DNA of 14,094 nt from an uncultured Cetobacterium sp. GTDB taxonomy: Bacteria; Fusobacteriota; Fusobacteriia; Fusobacteriales; Fusobacteriaceae. Positions 13,985 to 14,094 of this stretch are shown piece after piece; the stretch's first letter is position 1; each line of letters starts with the position of its first letter. The stretch is taken from positions 1 through 14,094 of the forward strand of contig CAAFWD010000054.1 in NCBI GenBank assembly GCA_900766645.1, written 5' to 3'. The position numbers were made by a program, and so were the translations under genes. Below the pieces are notes generated by a model, which ran no database searches, was not told where the DNA came from, and saw only the letters and a program-made list of their open reading frames with translations.

Positions 13985-14094
13985 TTGGCAACTTCCTATC
14001 CTCCCAGGGGGCTGCCCCCCAAGTACTTTCAGCGTTTATGGGCTTAACTTCCAGGTTCGAAATGTTACTGGGTGTACCTCCATAGCTATCGTTG
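13985..14094 (-). rRNA. rrf: 5S ribosomal RNA, 5' end truncated by the window edge
   Basis: The minus strand reads from the right edge as a nearly complete 5S rRNA. It includes GATAGCTATGGAGGTACACC, ATTTCGAACC and GGAAGTTAAGCCC in the loop B/C region, then CGCTGAAAGTACTTGGGGG, and it ends GGATAGGAAGTTGCCAATC. About 110 nt are present and the family is about 117, so only a few 5' bases are missing. The 3' boundary is set to within a few bases. It is probably the last gene of an rRNA operon lying beyond the right edge, transcribed toward dagK. Confidence 0.95.

Noticed and set aside
14011..14024. GC-rich palindrome near the right edge as a terminator or mobile-element end
   Set aside because: It is helix IV of the 5S rRNA.
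1..14094. A new multigene system, CRISPR array, insertion sequence or prophage
   Set aside because: Every gene belongs to a known housekeeping family, and no direct-repeat array, transposase or recombinase is visible.

Overview
This AT-rich window carries the division and cell-wall (dcw) gene cluster of a low-GC bacterium. The protein sequences, the gene order and the 5S rRNA resemble Fusobacteriota (Fusobacterium/Cetobacterium-like). That placement is inferred from recognition, not from a search. The first 20 bases match the 3' end of the Illumina TruSeq adapter, so position 1 is an untrimmed contig end. The last about 110 bases are a 5S rRNA, a common place for an assembly to break.

Layout from left to right: adapter remnant (1-20); the N-terminal third of mutS2 (minus strand, cut by the contig end); a 156-bp divergent intergenic region with promoters for mutS2 and rpmB; rpmB (L28, the only plus-strand gene); two back-to-back intrinsic terminators; rpsR and rpsF (S18 and S6, minus strand) with their own promoter and leader. 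Then comes a tightly packed minus-strand block, in transcription order murF, mraY, murD, murG, murC, murB, ddl, ftsQ, ftsA, ftsZ. Upstream of it lie a diacylglycerol-kinase-family gene (dagK-like) and the 5S rRNA, on the same strand.

The block encodes most of the cytoplasmic and early membrane steps of peptidoglycan precursor synthesis. MurB and MurC make and extend UDP-MurNAc, MurD adds D-Glu, Ddl makes D-Ala-D-Ala and MurF adds it. MraY and MurG then build lipid I and lipid II. FtsQ, FtsA and FtsZ are divisome proteins, so precursor supply is coupled to the division scaffold. Genes are separated by about 8-60 bp or overlap (murG/murC by 1 nt, ftsQ/ftsA by 11 nt), which indicates translational coupling. 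A good sigma-70-type promoter with an extended -10 sits before murF. The largest internal gap (mraY-murD) contains a terminator-like hairpin that could attenuate the distal genes. murE, ftsW, ftsI, ftsL, mraZ and rsmH are absent from the cluster here.

Three genes use non-ATG starts (murF TTG, murD GTG, ftsQ TTG). For murC, dagK and rpmB the longest open frame begins upstream of the true start. I found no mobile element, CRISPR array, tRNA or unknown multigene system. The points worth a second look are regulatory (rpsF leader and promoter dyad, mraY-murD hairpin, 5S-dagK junction), a few protein oddities (MurF N-domain, FtsA acidic linker, L28 half zinc ribbon) and the adapter contamination.
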